Positions 19,133-29,023 of a stretch of 64,000 bases of DNA are shown here, in pieces; the first letter of the stretch is position 1; every line of letters begins with the position of its first letter. The position numbers and the translations under genes were made by a program. This DNA comes from Paracoccaceae bacterium. Its GTDB lineage: Bacteria > Pseudomonadota > Alphaproteobacteria > Rhodobacterales > Rhodobacteraceae. The notes under the pieces are model-generated. The model was not told where the DNA came from. It saw nothing but the letters and a program-made list of their open reading frames with translations, and did no database searches. The stretch spans positions 1,801,001 to 1,865,000 of the forward strand of contig OY282431.1 in NCBI GenBank assembly GCA_958296035.1, in the 5' to 3' direction.

Positions 19133-19290
19133 ATCAGCAGGTGACCGGACTGGACAGGGCAGGTGGCATGGCATGGCACACGCGGCGGCTTCGGCTGTGT
19201 TGGCGCCTGTGAAGTGGAGAGACCGGTCGTCTTCATGGCGATGCCTGGTTTGCCCAGCGTGTAGGCAACCAGGCAGGACAGGAGTAGAGT
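19133..19290 (-). repeat. About 150-base repeat shared with 63640-63790
   Basis: The reverse complement of this stretch reads almost the same as 63640-63790, for example gttgcctacacgctgggc, catcgccatgaagacgac and aggcgccaacacagccgaag. It directly adjoins the group II intron maturase fragment on the minus strand, so both copies probably derive from the 3' part of the same kind of element. Confidence 0.7.
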
Positions 19291-19600
19291 CGAGGGGAGG
19301 CGCGCCCATCCGCAGGTTCGGGGAGTAGCAGTTCGCTGGCGGCATGCGCATCCATTGCCCCGCAGGATGGACTGACCTGACCAGGACGGGAATACTGCGA
19401 CCAGCCGAACAACATCCGGTTCAGCCGCTCCACCATCTCTTCAGCATCCTGCCCCACATGACGCCGATGCGTCTGCTCACTGATCCGACCACAGAAGCCC
19501 TGGACGCTCGCCTTGCCCGGCCGGGTGCCAATAGTGGCCACCCTGCCGTTGGGACGATAATTGCGTCCCATGCGGTAACCCGGAAACATTAATCTGGATC
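19233..19600 (-). pseudogene. Group II intron maturase fragment (C-terminal part)
   Basis: The leftward frame here carries RISEQTHRRHVGQDAEE followed by VERLNRMLFGWSQY, which matches the maturase (domain X) end of group II intron reverse transcriptases. In intact proteins this reads like RRISELTGRRHVGKD, then LNRMLRGWANYF. No YADD reverse transcriptase motif or upstream domain is present, and the preceding residues are unrelated, so this is a 5'-truncated remnant. The surrounding bases show no intact intron domain V that I could fold. Confidence 0.65.
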
Positions 19601-19839
19601 TGGAATCAGTTCGAATCGCAAATTGTGGCCGACATCTCGTTGCACAAAGAATAGTCCTGGCAGGTGTGGAGTCGATATTCGAATGCAGAATCCAGGTGGG
19701 GTAGGTTGCCCCCAACCTGAACACACATGTAACCACAATTCTGGATAGGGGGTAATGTTCTTGGCAGGAGGGTATCCCTTCCCCCCATAAGTGATGAGTC
19801 TTTGGGTTGTTAACAACAACAATCCCGCGAATCTTTCCC

Positions 19840-20310
19840 ACGAGCTCGTCTTCCATAGCTCACATATGCTGTCGCAACGCTTTTGGCCGCATCGACACCG
19901 AATGGGAACGCCACTGCCTCTTCACCTCGACAAGAGTGCGCCACCGCAAGGCCTGGCTCACCCCGGGCCATTTGATGGCCTTCATGACCCTGTTCCATCT
20001 CTCGCCGTACCGCAACTTCAAGCGGTTCTGGTTTCTATGCGATAGAGCGACAGTACTGAAACGGCTGCCGTGACTTGCACGCCTATGGATGCCTCAAAGC
20101 CCGCATTCCAAAACTGCTGTCGCCCGACATGCTGCTGCTACACAGCCTCTGCCAAGGTCGCGAATGAACCGGCACATATAGCATCAACAGCAAGGGCCAG
20201 CTGATGGCCATGGCTGACAAGACGTGGCTTCGCCATCAAGACCCTGTTCGGCACCCTTCAGTCGACAAGGTGTATTACGTCAATCTGGGTGGAAGGTTGC
20301 GTCAATCAAG
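19840..20310 (+). pseudogene. IS982-family transposase remnant
   Basis: Pieces of an IS982-type DDE transposase in several frames. FMTLFHLSPYRNFKRFWF (about 19976-20030) is the hallmark N-terminal region. A segment ending LLLLHSLCQGRE-TGTYSINS (about 20125-20193) follows, normally just before the first catalytic Asp. After a deletion come pieces of the GDKGY...LFGTLF block (20205-20270). At least three frameshifts or stops separate them, so the copy is dead. Confidence 0.6.
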
Positions 20311-20841
20311 ATGACAGTATCTGACGCCACGGCATCTGTTGTTCTGCGATTCATGCGCTGGATTGCAAGCAGTGTCTTGGTGAGAATCAAGCCAAAGCAG
20401 CCGACACAGCCGAGCAAGCCATACCATGCCTCCAGCCCAAGTCTCGCTGCTTGGGCATATTGGGCAGTAGGGCGAAAAGTAGACCCTCCTGACCATAATT
20501 CGGGTATGTTGAGCTGATTGCCCTGGCAGGGAGAGTCCAAGAGCTCTTCCAAATGAAACCACAGCTGCCCGCACTTGCCGCTGGCAAAGGATCTTTTGTG
20601 CTAGGACACTGTGCTTGCGGCCAGAGCCCTGTCTGGTTTCAGTAAAGTGTTAAGACTGTGTTCCAATAGACGTGGTTGCCTGAATTGAGGAACAGGGTAT
20701 AAACCGACCCGGTTAGGCAATCTGGATGCTATTGAGTATCCACTAGGACATTCCATTTGTAGACTCTCTCGTACTGCATTTCCTTCCAAGGGTCCTTTTC
20801 AAGGATCAGAGGATTAGTTTTGAGTTTCTAAAGATCAGATT

Positions 20842-21645
20842 TTGAATCCACGAATCGCAATCGAAGTGGCCGACGACTCCCTTGCGGCACCGCCAAAGGT
20901 GACAGTTAGAAACGTCAATGTCCATTACGATTCCATACAAGCCTTGTTTGACGTCTCAATCGATCTCCCGGACAAGACTGTAACAGCACTTATCGGGCCA
21001 TCAGGGTGTGGAAAGTCGACCTTCTTGCGATGCATAAACCGAATGAACGACACGATCCCAAGCTGCCGGGTCAGTGGCAAGATCTTTCTGGACGGCCAGA
21101 ATATCCATGATCGGTCGGTTGACCCGGTATTCCTGCGCGCCCGCGTTGGCATGGTATTTCAAAAGCCTAATCCGTTTCCCAAGTCCGTTTTTGACAATGT
21201 AGCCTACGGACCCCGAATTCATGGACTTGTGACCAACCGGTCAGAAACCGCAGAAGTAGTCGAACAGTCGCTGCGCAACGCCGCTCTTTGGGACGAGGTA
21301 AAGGATCGCTTGGGAGAGCCGGGAACAAGTTTGTCCGGCGGTCAGCAACAGCGGCTATGCATTGCCAGAGCCATTGCTACTCAGCCCGAGGTGTTGCTCA
21401 TGGACGAGCCCTGTTCGGCACTTGATCCGATCGCCACTTCCCAGATTGAGGATCTGATCGATCATCTACGTGCCGACTATTCGGTCGTCATAGTTACACA
21501 CTCAATGCAGCAAGCTGCACGCATTAGCAAAAAGACGGCTTTCTTTCTTCTAGGTCACCTGGTGGAAGTTGGCGCTACCAACGTCATCTTCACCAATCCT
21601 TCGGATTCTCGGACAGAGAGCTACATAACGGGGCGAATTGGATAA
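20842..21645 (+). CDS. pstB: Phosphate ABC transporter ATPase PstB
   Basis: 267 residues from a TTG start. ATPase of the high-affinity phosphate importer PstSCAB. The PstB-specific pattern is clear: [88 protein letters not shown] and [18 protein letters not shown]. The genes expected in front (pstS, pstC, pstA) are absent; the 1.9 kb upstream consists of IS remnants and unreadable sequence. phoU follows 208 bases later and then a destroyed phoB. The protein looks intact, so it may serve channel subunits encoded elsewhere or act only with PhoU. Confidence 0.95.
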   Translation: MNPRIAIEVADDSLAAPPKVTVRNVNVHYDSIQALFDVSIDLPDKTVTALIGPSGCGKSTFLRCINRMNDTIPSCRVSGKIFLDGQNIHDRSVDPVFLRARVGMVFQKPNPFPKSVFDNVAYGPRIHGLVTNRSETAEVVEQSLRNAALWDEVKDRLGEPGTSLSGGQQQRLCIARAIATQPEVLLMDEPCSALDPIATSQIEDLIDHLRADYSVVIVTHSMQQAARISKKTAFFLLGHLVEVGATNVIFTNPSDSRTESYITGRIG

Positions 21646-21853
21646 CCGACCTGCGGCTTGTCAATGCACTTTCGAGGTTGTGTTTTCTGAACTTCGTGAG
21701 CTGGTCCGGACTGTGCAGGATGCACGCTGTGAAGGGTTGTTGGCAGGTGATCATGCGAGTAACCTTGTTACGAATGACTAGGAACGTGAGAGGTTTATCT
21801 CCAGTCTTCACCTTACTCGAAAATTGCAAGGCAGTCTGAAGGGATCGGTCTAA

Positions 21854-22588
21854 ATGCAACAGGAACACATTCATTCCGCGTTCGATGCCGACTTGGCAAA
21901 ACTGAGGTCTCAAGTGATGACCATGGGTGGATTGGTTGAAAACTCAATACGGCAAATGTCCAAGGCATTGAACAGGCGAGATCTCGAACGTGCTGATCGC
22001 ATTGTGGCGGCTGATCTTCAGATCGATGAACTGGAGGAAAAAATTTCACTTGATGCAATAAATGTGATCGCCCTTCGACAGCCCCAAGCACTTGACCTGC
22101 GTACTGTCATCGCAGCAATGAAGATCGCTGTCAGTCTTGAGCGAGTTGCAGATTATACCAAGAACGTCGCAAAGCGCACCATGGTGCTGGCCCACGCGCC
22201 GCCATTGGCGATCGGTAGCGGCTCGGTCAAGCGTTTGTCAAAGTCTGTGCGGGCGCAAATCAAGAATTCTCTGAGAGCCTTTATCGAGAATGACACCGAG
22301 AGGGCAGACTACGTGATCTATAGAGATGAAGAAATCGATCAGATGTACAATGCGCTCTTTCGCGAGTTTCTGACACATATGATGGAGGATCCGCGCAATA
22401 TTTCTTCATCCATGCATTTTCTGTTCATTGCGAAGAATCTAGAGCGCATGGGAGATCATGCCACAGCCATAGCCGAGCAGGTCATCTACATGGTTTCCGG
22501 AAGCATGCCCTCCGATAATCGCCTAAAGGACGTTGTTGTAGATTTTGACGATCAACACGCTTATCTTGTCAGATCTGGAGATGGTTAG
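21854..22588 (+). CDS. phoU: Phosphate transport regulator PhoU
   Basis: 244 residues made of two PhoU repeats of three helices each. The N-terminal repeat has QEHIHSAFDADLAKLRSQV and DLERADRIVAADLQID. Both repeats carry a metal-type acidic motif: DLQIDELE in the first and YRDEEIDQMYNALF in the second. HFLFIAKNLERMGDHATAIAE near the C-terminus is diagnostic. PhoU links the Pst transporter to the PhoR/PhoB phosphate regulon and represses it when phosphate is high. Here phoB just behind is a pseudogene, so this link may have been lost or re-routed. Confidence 0.96.
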   Translation: MQQEHIHSAFDADLAKLRSQVMTMGGLVENSIRQMSKALNRRDLERADRIVAADLQIDELEEKISLDAINVIALRQPQALDLRTVIAAMKIAVSLERVADYTKNVAKRTMVLAHAPPLAIGSGSVKRLSKSVRAQIKNSLRAFIENDTERADYVIYRDEEIDQMYNALFREFLTHMMEDPRNISSSMHFLFIAKNLERMGDHATAIAEQVIYMVSGSMPSDNRLKDVVVDFDDQHAYLVRSGDG

Positions 22589-22599
22589 AAACACACGGT

Positions 22600-22966
22600 G
22601 CCCCTATAGGGTTGATTGTCGAAGACGATCTTGCCCACCTTCAGTTGCTGTCCCACAATGTTCATGCCGAGGGTTTCGATGTCTTGGCATCTACGGACGG
22701 CGTGGGATGTGCTCTTTCAGACAAGGGACTATAACTCTGATATTGTGCGTCTCGACTGGATGCTAGCCAAGCTCAACGGCCCGCAAGTATCGCGTGTGGA
22801 CACATGAGCTACTCCTTGCCTGCACCTGGGCGTAACGCCTATTGTAGAGGTCAAGACAGTTGATGTGTACATTGGCCGCCTGTGAAGGGCTGTGCCAAGG
22901 CTGCGGAAGCGATCCGGTTCGTACTGTGTGGGGAACTGGATATGCCCACTGTTAGGCATTTTATGG
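22600..22966 (+). pseudogene. phoB: phoB response-regulator remnant
   Basis: Pieces of a PhoB-type regulator in shifted frames. GLIVEDDLAHLQLLSHNV then GFDVLAST (22610-22700) is the start of a receiver domain with its acidic pocket. DIVRLDWMLAKLNG (about 22739-22782) is the phosphoacceptor Asp segment. A short TVDVYIGRL piece (about 22860-22885) and DPVRTVWGTGYA (about 22910-22946) are the recognition helix and final hairpin of the winged-helix domain. Most of both domains is deleted and several stops intervene, so the gene is dead. The position after phoU is the normal place for phoB. Confidence 0.72.
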
Positions 22967-24767
22967 TCTGAACCAGGTGGTGCCTGCCGGTTTTCCTTCA
23001 TCCGGATTGTCCTGGACTACATAGACTGCCTTTATGCCAACCCAATAAAGCGACACGCGACGATGAACGCTGACTGCGCGAATGGAGAACAGTTAACTCG
23101 CAACCTTTCCAGCTGTTTCTGCTGCCGCGTATATCGGCCAACGCTCAGCATCATGTGGCAATATCAAGAAATTCCAATTCCTGAAGTCATAGGGGAGGGG
23201 GCTCGCAGAGCGGCTCTGATCCAGGTCCTAGTTGATGTGCACTTAACTCGTTGTGGTCGATTTCAACACCTGGCGCTGGCTCAAGAATGCAGCCAGATCG
23301 GAAGCAAGTCCCTGGCCACGCCGGAAGTTGGGAAAGAGAATTTTCCAAGCTGCAATCCAGTCAGTTCGGCATTTCCGACTTTTGCAATCCGCTCGCCGGC
23401 CGAGCAGGCGGAAGAGCCCAATACATGGGCAGGACGTGTCGTAAGTTGGCAAACTTGCAGGAAGATTGTCTGCACAGACCCAGGGTAGAGAATAGCCTGT
23501 CCAGAGGGATACCACGTAATGCACGCCGAGAAAGCTACCAGAAAGGGAGAGATTGCAGCAGTCTGCCGCCGCTAATTGTTCTTGCGGCTGGTAATTGTTG
23601 ACTCGGCGGCGCGCGGCGAAGATTTTGGTCCGAAGACGGGTGACGCTCACTCATTGGGCGGTGACCGGGCTACCAACAATTCCTGGAATATCCAAACGGC
23701 ATTTCGGCCTTCAGGACGAATTGAGTGAAACTCTTGACCGGTTGGGTGGTTTTATACAGCCAGGCGCGATCGAAATCAGTTACCTGAAAGAAGCAATCGA
23801 CCGAGCGCGCGAGCTGATTTGTGAATCTTGATCCGAGGGTTTGGCTTATGCATATCGTGCCGGCCACAGCAGAGTTTGAATGTTGAAATTCAGGAGCGTC
23901 GCTTCCAGCACCTTTGAACACTACAAATGAGCTGTTGGGCTGAACTACGCCGACTTCCGAAGTTGATGCCGCAAGACCACCAGATGCAATCTTCGGTTCC
24001 AAACCAACAGGTAGCAGTTTTGGTAATGCGTCCGGGTACTGTTTTTGCCAGAGTATCCGATATCAGAAGATTCTGTATAAGGTCGACCGCAGTCCGCCTG
24101 GACAGCTTCACTGCGCCCACGGGCCGGGCCTCTTGGTGTCTCCAAAATTCTTTTGCCCGGCCAGATAGGAACTGAAGCGATGAGACGTCTTGCTTCCGCA
24201 CAGGACATTCAGGTTTTGAAGACTACGGAGGCTTCGGGAACGGAAAACACTGTGCAGGAATAGTCAGTTTCCCGTCCCGGATTCTTAATCCCGAGGGCAA
24301 CTCACATTGCCCGGTAGACTGGCTAATTCCGCACGTCATACACGCCGGCCTTTAGGAACCGCGCAGTCTACGGATTGGCTATCCGCCAGGTTCCCCACAC
24401 CCAATCTGCACAATCGAGCGGGGCCCTCATCCTGGGGCTCGGCAAGGCCTTTCAACGCCAGTTGCACTGCAGGATGTGCCTATTTGTCCGATAATATATA
24501 TTATGTTAAGTTTGGAATTGAATTCCTGGCAAGACAGATGAATTTGTGGTCGACCGCTCAAAACCACTATCAACGCTGCAGTGTCTTACTCGTTCGCGAT
24601 GCAGCCCTGGGGCTACACTAGCAATAGCAAGTTGATCGTGTCTTGGCTCAACAATACAAGGCAGTTACGATCCGTTTCAGGCGTCAGCTTGAACCTTGTG
24701 CTGGCAACGGCGCTTGCTGCAGAATAGTCCAGGTCTGGACTTTGGTGGTGCTTGGGGGTGCAACGAC
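22967..24767. other. 1.8 kb without a supported gene
   Basis: No frame here is longer than 200 codons and none gives a family I recognise; frames on both strands overlap with similar lengths, the usual sign of non-coding or decayed DNA. The most protein-like piece is the end of a short rightward frame, DELSETLDRLGGFIQPG to a stop at 23831, which could be the tail of a lost gene. phoR was looked for here, as it often adjoins phoB, and no histidine-kinase motif was found. Confidence 0.45.
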
Positions 24768-25229
24768 ATGACTTCGGTACTTATTCTGAATGGGCCAAAT
24801 CTCAACTTGCTGGGGACAAGACAACCGGAGATTTATGGCAGCCAGACGCTGGACCAGATCTCGGCGAGTTGCCGTGTGTGGGCTTCGGATACTGGACTTG
24901 AAGTCGAAATTCGGCAATCGAACAGTGAAAGCGAACTCGTTGAGGCCATTCACCGGGCCATGAACTGTCATGATGGCATCATTATCAATGCTGCTGCATA
25001 CACGCATACTTCAATTGCGTTGCGCGACGCAGTTCAGGGCTCAGGTCTTCCATGCATAGAGGTTCATCTTTCAAACGTCTATGCCAGGGAGTCCTTTCGT
25101 CACACCTCCTTTATTGCACCGGTTGCTGTGGGTGTGATCTGTGGGTTTGGCTCAATCGGATACAGGCTGGCTCTACTGGCGATGCAATCCCTGCTAAATT
25201 CAGGTGAAAGTAAACCGAGCGCAAGCTAA
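24768..25229 (+). CDS. aroQ: 3-dehydroquinate dehydratase, type II
   Basis: 153 residues from the ATG at 24768; the frame is open back to 24696. Dodecameric type II enzyme of the shikimate pathway converting 3-dehydroquinate to 3-dehydroshikimate. Motifs are all present: [20 protein letters not shown] with the lid arginine and catalytic tyrosine, [32 protein letters not shown], and [15 protein letters not shown] with the catalytic histidine pair and lid-binding residues. It often sits in front of accB-accC, but here it ends 57 bases before the tsf stop codon and the two genes converge. Confidence 0.96.
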   Translation: MTSVLILNGPNLNLLGTRQPEIYGSQTLDQISASCRVWASDTGLEVEIRQSNSESELVEAIHRAMNCHDGIIINAAAYTHTSIALRDAVQGSGLPCIEVHLSNVYARESFRHTSFIAPVAVGVICGFGSIGYRLALLAMQSLLNSGESKPSAS

Positions 25230-25286
25230 TCAAGGTGCAACGGCCGTCGCAATCTCCTGACAAGCGCTGAGGATCAGGCTGGCATC

Positions 25287-26111
25287 CTATTCCTCCCCGA
25301 CCTGAAACCTCACGAAGCCGGTAATTTCAATTCCAGCAGATCTGGCTGCTTCGCCAACGCTTTGATCGGGATTGACGACGTAGTTCTGCTCCAGCAAGGT
25401 ATGTTCAGAAACAAATTTCTTGATGCCGCCCGCGACAATCCGCTCGACGATCGCCGCCGGCTTGCCCAACTCCAGAGCCTTTTGGCGTAGCACCTGACGC
25501 TCCCGATCAAGGTGGTCGGCAGGCATGTCATCAGACGAGAGCGCAATCGGACGGCTTGCAGCAACGTGCATGGCTATCTTTCTTCCTGTGCCGTCTTCGT
25601 CATTGCCTCGAAACGCAACCAGTACGCCAATTCTTCCCACATTGGTGTCGACTGCCTTGTGCACATAGCTGGCAATCGAGTCCCCATGCAGCCTTGCCAT
25701 GCGCTTCAGGGCAAGGTTTTCTCGAATCGTCGCGATCCTTTCCTCAATGCTGAGAGATACACTTTTCCCATTGAGATCCAGATCTTTAAGTCCCTCAAGA
25801 CTGTTGGCCCTTTGGGCAGCTTGGGCAATGTCACTGACCAGAGAACGAAATTCAGTATTCTTCGCTACAAAATCCGTTTCCGAATTCACCTCGACGATAG
25901 CCCCTGAGCCTCCCACGACACTGAGTGCAACCAGTCCCTCTTCTGCGCTCCGAGTGGCCATTTTTGCGGCCTTGGACATTCCCTTTGTCCTCAGCCAGTC
26001 GGTTGCAGCCTCAATGTCGCCGTCATTGGCAACCAGGGCACGTTTCGCATCCATAATCCCTGCTCCGGTTTTCTCCCGAAGCTGTTTCACCAACTTTGCG
26101 GTTACCACCAT
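25287..26111 (-). CDS. tsf: Elongation factor Ts
   Basis: 274 residues from the ATG at 26111; the frame is open to 26240 but the upstream residues are unlike the family. Guanine nucleotide exchange factor for EF-Tu. The N-terminal UBA-like domain is seen as LVKQLREKTGAGIMDAKRAL, the EF-Tu contact motif as NSETDFVAKNTEF, and the core as HVAASRPIAL. The C-terminal part ends VGEAARSAGIEITGFVRFQVGEE. It lies downstream of rpsB with a 278-base spacer, longer than usual, containing a small hairpin (26317-26336). Confidence 0.96.
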   Translation of the reverse strand: MVVTAKLVKQLREKTGAGIMDAKRALVANDGDIEAATDWLRTKGMSKAAKMATRSAEEGLVALSVVGGSGAIVEVNSETDFVAKNTEFRSLVSDIAQAAQRANSLEGLKDLDLNGKSVSLSIEERIATIRENLALKRMARLHGDSIASYVHKAVDTNVGRIGVLVAFRGNDEDGTGRKIAMHVAASRPIALSSDDMPADHLDRERQVLRQKALELGKPAAIVERIVAGGIKKFVSEHTLLEQNYVVNPDQSVGEAARSAGIEITGFVRFQVGEE

Positions 26112-26389
26112 TTTACCAATTCCCCGTAAGTTCTCACATATATCGCATTCTTGCTCAGGTATCGTGCCTGCAATCTGGTACAATACCTGAATTCGGAACG
26201 CATTTCCCGTCGACCTGGTCCAATAGCTTCCAGGACACAAGCTTCAGAAGGAGAGTTCTCGATCATTCCCGGCTAGCCGATCATCCACCGATGGCATCGC
26301 GATTTGTGTGAACCGAATCCACGCAATTGTGGATTGGTTTCCCGGTTTAGTGATCCTGCGATGCCCCAGCGCTGGCTTGGTTCCCCGCG

Positions 26390-27448
26390 TCAGCGAGCCG
26401 ACAAACTCTTCTCAATTATCGAGATTGCCTTGGTAGCGTTGTCAGTTCCACCGAGTACCAGCTTGATTGTGTCGTCATCCCAATCGCAAACCGGCTTCCA
26501 TATCTCATTTCCAGCAGCTGTAACTGATTGGGCATAGACCTTTATGATTGGCACAAGCTGCTCGGGAGACATGCCAAGAGTTGACTTTGGCTCTTCTTTT
26601 TCTTCTTCTGGAACTTCAGCTTCAACCTTCTCGGGCTCAGGTTCTGATTCCGCTTCAATTTCAGCCTCTGGTTCAGGTTCCTCTTCCATCTCTGGTTCGG
26701 CTGTGGGCACTTCAACGAGAACGTCGGCAGCTTCACCGACATCCAGCCCAGTCCGGCTGGCGTATTGGTCCATGCCTTCAATGGCAGAGCGTGCAACCAG
26801 GTCGCAATAGAACTTGATGGCCCGAATTGCATCGTCATTGCCTGGAACAACGTGAGAAACTCCATCCGGCGAGCAGTTCGTGTCGACAATTGCTATGACC
26901 GGAATTCCGAGCTTCTTCGCCTCGGCAACAGCTAGCGCTTCCTTTCGAACGTCGACGACAAACAAAAGTGATGGAACATCGCCCATCTCACGAATTCCAC
27001 CAAGCGATGCTTGCAGCTTGGACTGCTCACGAAGCATACCTAGCCGCTCTTTCTTGGTGAGTCCCTCAACTCCGGCCAGAATTCGCTCGTCGATTGACTT
27101 AAGCCTGGAAATGGAGTTTGACACTGTTTTCCAGTTGGTAAGCGTGCCGCCCAGCCAGCGATGGTTGACAAAATGCTGCGCACACCTCTCCGCGGCTTCT
27201 TCAATTGGTGCCTGGGCTTGTCGCTTGGTACCAACCAGCAATAGCCGGCCGCCCTGCCCCACAACCTTCTCGACCTCTCTCAGAGCGGACTGCAGAAGTG
27301 GTACGGTCTGGGTAAGATCAATTATGTGAATGCCATTCTTCTGACTGTGGATGTACTCTGCCATCTTGGGATTCCAGCGATGGGTCTGATGCCCAAAGTG
27401 AACCCCGGCCTCCAACAGTTGACGAAGGCTAAAGTGTGGAACTGCCAT
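26390..27448 (-). CDS. rpsB: Ribosomal protein S2 with long acidic C-terminal extension
   Basis: 352 residues from the ATG at 27448, preceded by AAGGAG; normal S2 is about 230-260. The core is typical: [70 protein letters not shown]. After about residue 245 comes a Glu/Pro-rich tract to about 287 ([20 protein letters not shown]). A further 65-residue segment then has folded character ([42 protein letters not shown]). The frame is uninterrupted and this is not a fusion to a neighbouring gene. Some alphaproteobacterial S2 proteins have tails, but the terminal module is unfamiliar to me. Confidence 0.96.
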   Translation of the reverse strand: MAVPHFSLRQLLEAGVHFGHQTHRWNPKMAEYIHSQKNGIHIIDLTQTVPLLQSALREVEKVVGQGGRLLLVGTKRQAQAPIEEAAERCAQHFVNHRWLGGTLTNWKTVSNSISRLKSIDERILAGVEGLTKKERLGMLREQSKLQASLGGIREMGDVPSLLFVVDVRKEALAVAEAKKLGIPVIAIVDTNCSPDGVSHVVPGNDDAIRAIKFYCDLVARSAIEGMDQYASRTGLDVGEAADVLVEVPTAEPEMEEEPEPEAEIEAESEPEPEKVEAEVPEEEKEEPKSTLGMSPEQLVPIIKVYAQSVTAAGNEIWKPVCDWDDDTIKLVLGGTDNATKAISIIEKSLSAR

Positions 27449-27844
27449 TAAAACTCCTTTCCGGTTTAGACCTCGACGGAAACACGGGGACAAACCCCAA
27501 CCGGTGGACGCTCCAGGATATGCCGGGCACCCAAACTTCCGTCTGTGGAATGCGCAGTAAGCTAGTTATCGATTCAGCGAGTTGCAAGCCTATGCCGCCT
27601 AGCAGAGTACAATGCTGGAATGATGGTACCAGATTGTTTCACCTCCTGGGACACCGTTCGCTAGCTATGTTATCGACGCAGATTGAGAAGAGAATGAGGC
27701 AATGGAGGATGTGACGGGGCACGACATTTAGCAAAAGCAGGCTGTGAGGCCACCTCCTTTAACGCACATACCTCAGCCTGCCAGGCGGTCGAGGTGCAGC
27801 ATCCGCCTATGCCTAGATCCAAACAGAACACACTTTCTAGTTGT

Positions 27845-28125
27845 CGTATGCAGGCAAACGAGGGAGCCCCGATTGGCTGTTGACGATCAGTCGCTGTTCT
27901 CCGCTCATCTGAAGCCGGTATCAAACCGCTATCAGAAGAGGAAAGAGGCCCATGGAGAACGGCATTGCACAGACATCACCCGCGCCGGTGCGGGCGCCCG
28001 CTCGTAGCCGTGAACAATGGCCGGCGCTCCCATGACACCTGGCAGTCATCGGCGCTGACACAAAGGGAATTCTGCGACACCCAGGGCATCCGTTACAAGA
28101 CCTTCCGGAGATGGTGCCGGCGCTT
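27845..28125 (+). repeat. IS66-type repeat, copy 1 (second copy 40700-41005, inverted)
   Basis: From about 27845 (gcaggcaaacgagg) through gacgatcagt, tcatctgaag, atggagaacggcattgcaca and cacctggcagtcatcggcgc to the start of the TnpA helix region, this sequence recurs in reverse complement at 40700-41005 with scattered differences. The pair marks two insertions of the same IS66-family element, both now degraded. Confidence 0.75.
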
Positions 28126-28340
28126 CCGCAAGGACGCCGCATCGGTACAGACGGAAGCGGCCCCGCCAGGACGGGATATCGAACTCGCACTCGGCCCCGA
28201 TGTTGTCTTGCGGATACGCCGCTCATGATCGGGTCCGGCTTTCCCGACCGGCGCCACATCTGGCTGGCCACCGTGACCCGGCCTGGGTCCCTGCGCGTCC
28301 TTACACACCGCCCCAATTGCAATCTCGAAAACCGGTACAA
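27952..28340 (+). pseudogene. IS66-family tnpA and start of tnpB, frameshifted and truncated
   Basis: The tnpA-like frame starts at ATG 27952 (MENGIAQTSPAPV), shifts frame near 28030, where one extra C is present relative to the second copy, and continues as HDTWQSSALTQREFCDTQGI, then YKTFRRWCRRFRKD, the helix-turn-helix of IS66 accessory protein TnpA, to a TGA at 28226. An overlapping ATG (28225) opens a TnpB-like start (MIGSGFPDRRHIWLATV) that is lost after about 20 codons. The orf pair and the ATGA overlap are the IS66 arrangement. Confidence 0.7.
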
Positions 28341-28556
28341 CCGCTGACAGGACAAGAAAATTGCCATAATGAGAATTGCTGCGTATCTATTGAATGCGCC
28401 TAACGGGTTCCTGCCAATTGCCAATAAATGCTGTGCTTCAAGTAGCGTAATCTTCGCCGAACTGTTCATTCCTACAAAGAAATTGCTCCTGCCTGACGGA
28501 TCAACGCTTAGGTTCTCGAACGCTCGGAAAAGCTGAATTTGCAAATTTCTGAACAT
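28341..28556 (-). pseudogene. Truncated AAA/OLD-type ATPase, N-terminal fragment
   Basis: Reading left from 28556, MFRNLQIQLFRAFENLSVD then GRSNFFVGMNSSAKITLLEA and LLAIGRN is the opening of an AAA ATPase of the RecF/OLD (DUF2813-like) class, where the consensus reads FRAFE, GRVNLFVG and NNSGKTTLLEALHLL. The P-loop is damaged (SAKI for SGKT), and after about 72 codons the frame runs into the IS66 remnant, so the rest was lost. Such ATPases occur in chromosome maintenance and anti-phage roles; which one this was cannot be told. Confidence 0.55.
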
Positions 28557-28937
28557 GATCCCTCATCCTCGACTCCCCCTTGTCTATTGGGACAGCACAG
28601 TCCGTTTTGCTTGTACGCTTCATGTGAGTCTGCAATCATCGCCGAGGGGCACGCAAAGCCCCGCCCAATTCTCTTTCCATACGGCCAATGCGGAGCTAAT
28701 GACCCCGACGTTGTGCTCGAATGAGTCTGAACATTGCCAGTTGCAATCTAATCGGAAGTCCGCCTCTCCCAGGCGGTAGGACATTCAGACTATGCTGTTC
28801 CTGCCAAAGTGTACAAAAAACGGTTTAATCTGGTGAGAAAACTCCCGATATATGCCCTGATTAGAAGTACCTTGCGATGGTTCAGGAGGAATTCTGTTCG
28901 GTTCTTCCGGAGGTATGATTGCCGCGGACCAAATCTG

Positions 28938-28943
28938 GTATAC
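28938..28943 (+). promoter_or_regulatory. Extended -10 promoter candidate for psuK-psuG
   Basis: TGGTATACT matches an extended -10 element (TGn followed by TATACT), 80 bases before the psuK start. No good -35 is spaced correctly, which extended -10 promoters can tolerate. Nothing else in the 470 bases before psuK looks like a sigma-70 site. Confidence 0.4.
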
Positions 28944-29023
28944 TATTGCCGCATCGGGAATTGATGACATGTACCGGCAACATTCCCGCGTTTTCGGTGA
29001 CTACATCAAGGCCGAGTGACAAT

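Noticed and set aside
22892-23488. 198-codon rightward frame after phoB
   Set aside because: It begins inside the phoB remnant in the wrong frame and continues in cysteine-rich random-looking sequence.
26112-26389. Extra small gene or riboswitch in the long rpsB-tsf spacer
   Set aside because: Only a 7-bp hairpin (26317-26336) and no open frame with support; no known leader fold recognised.
27921-28556. Full 211-codon leftward frame taken as one gene
   Set aside because: Only the first 72 codons resemble an ATPase; the rest is antisense to the IS66 tnpA and tnpB remnant.
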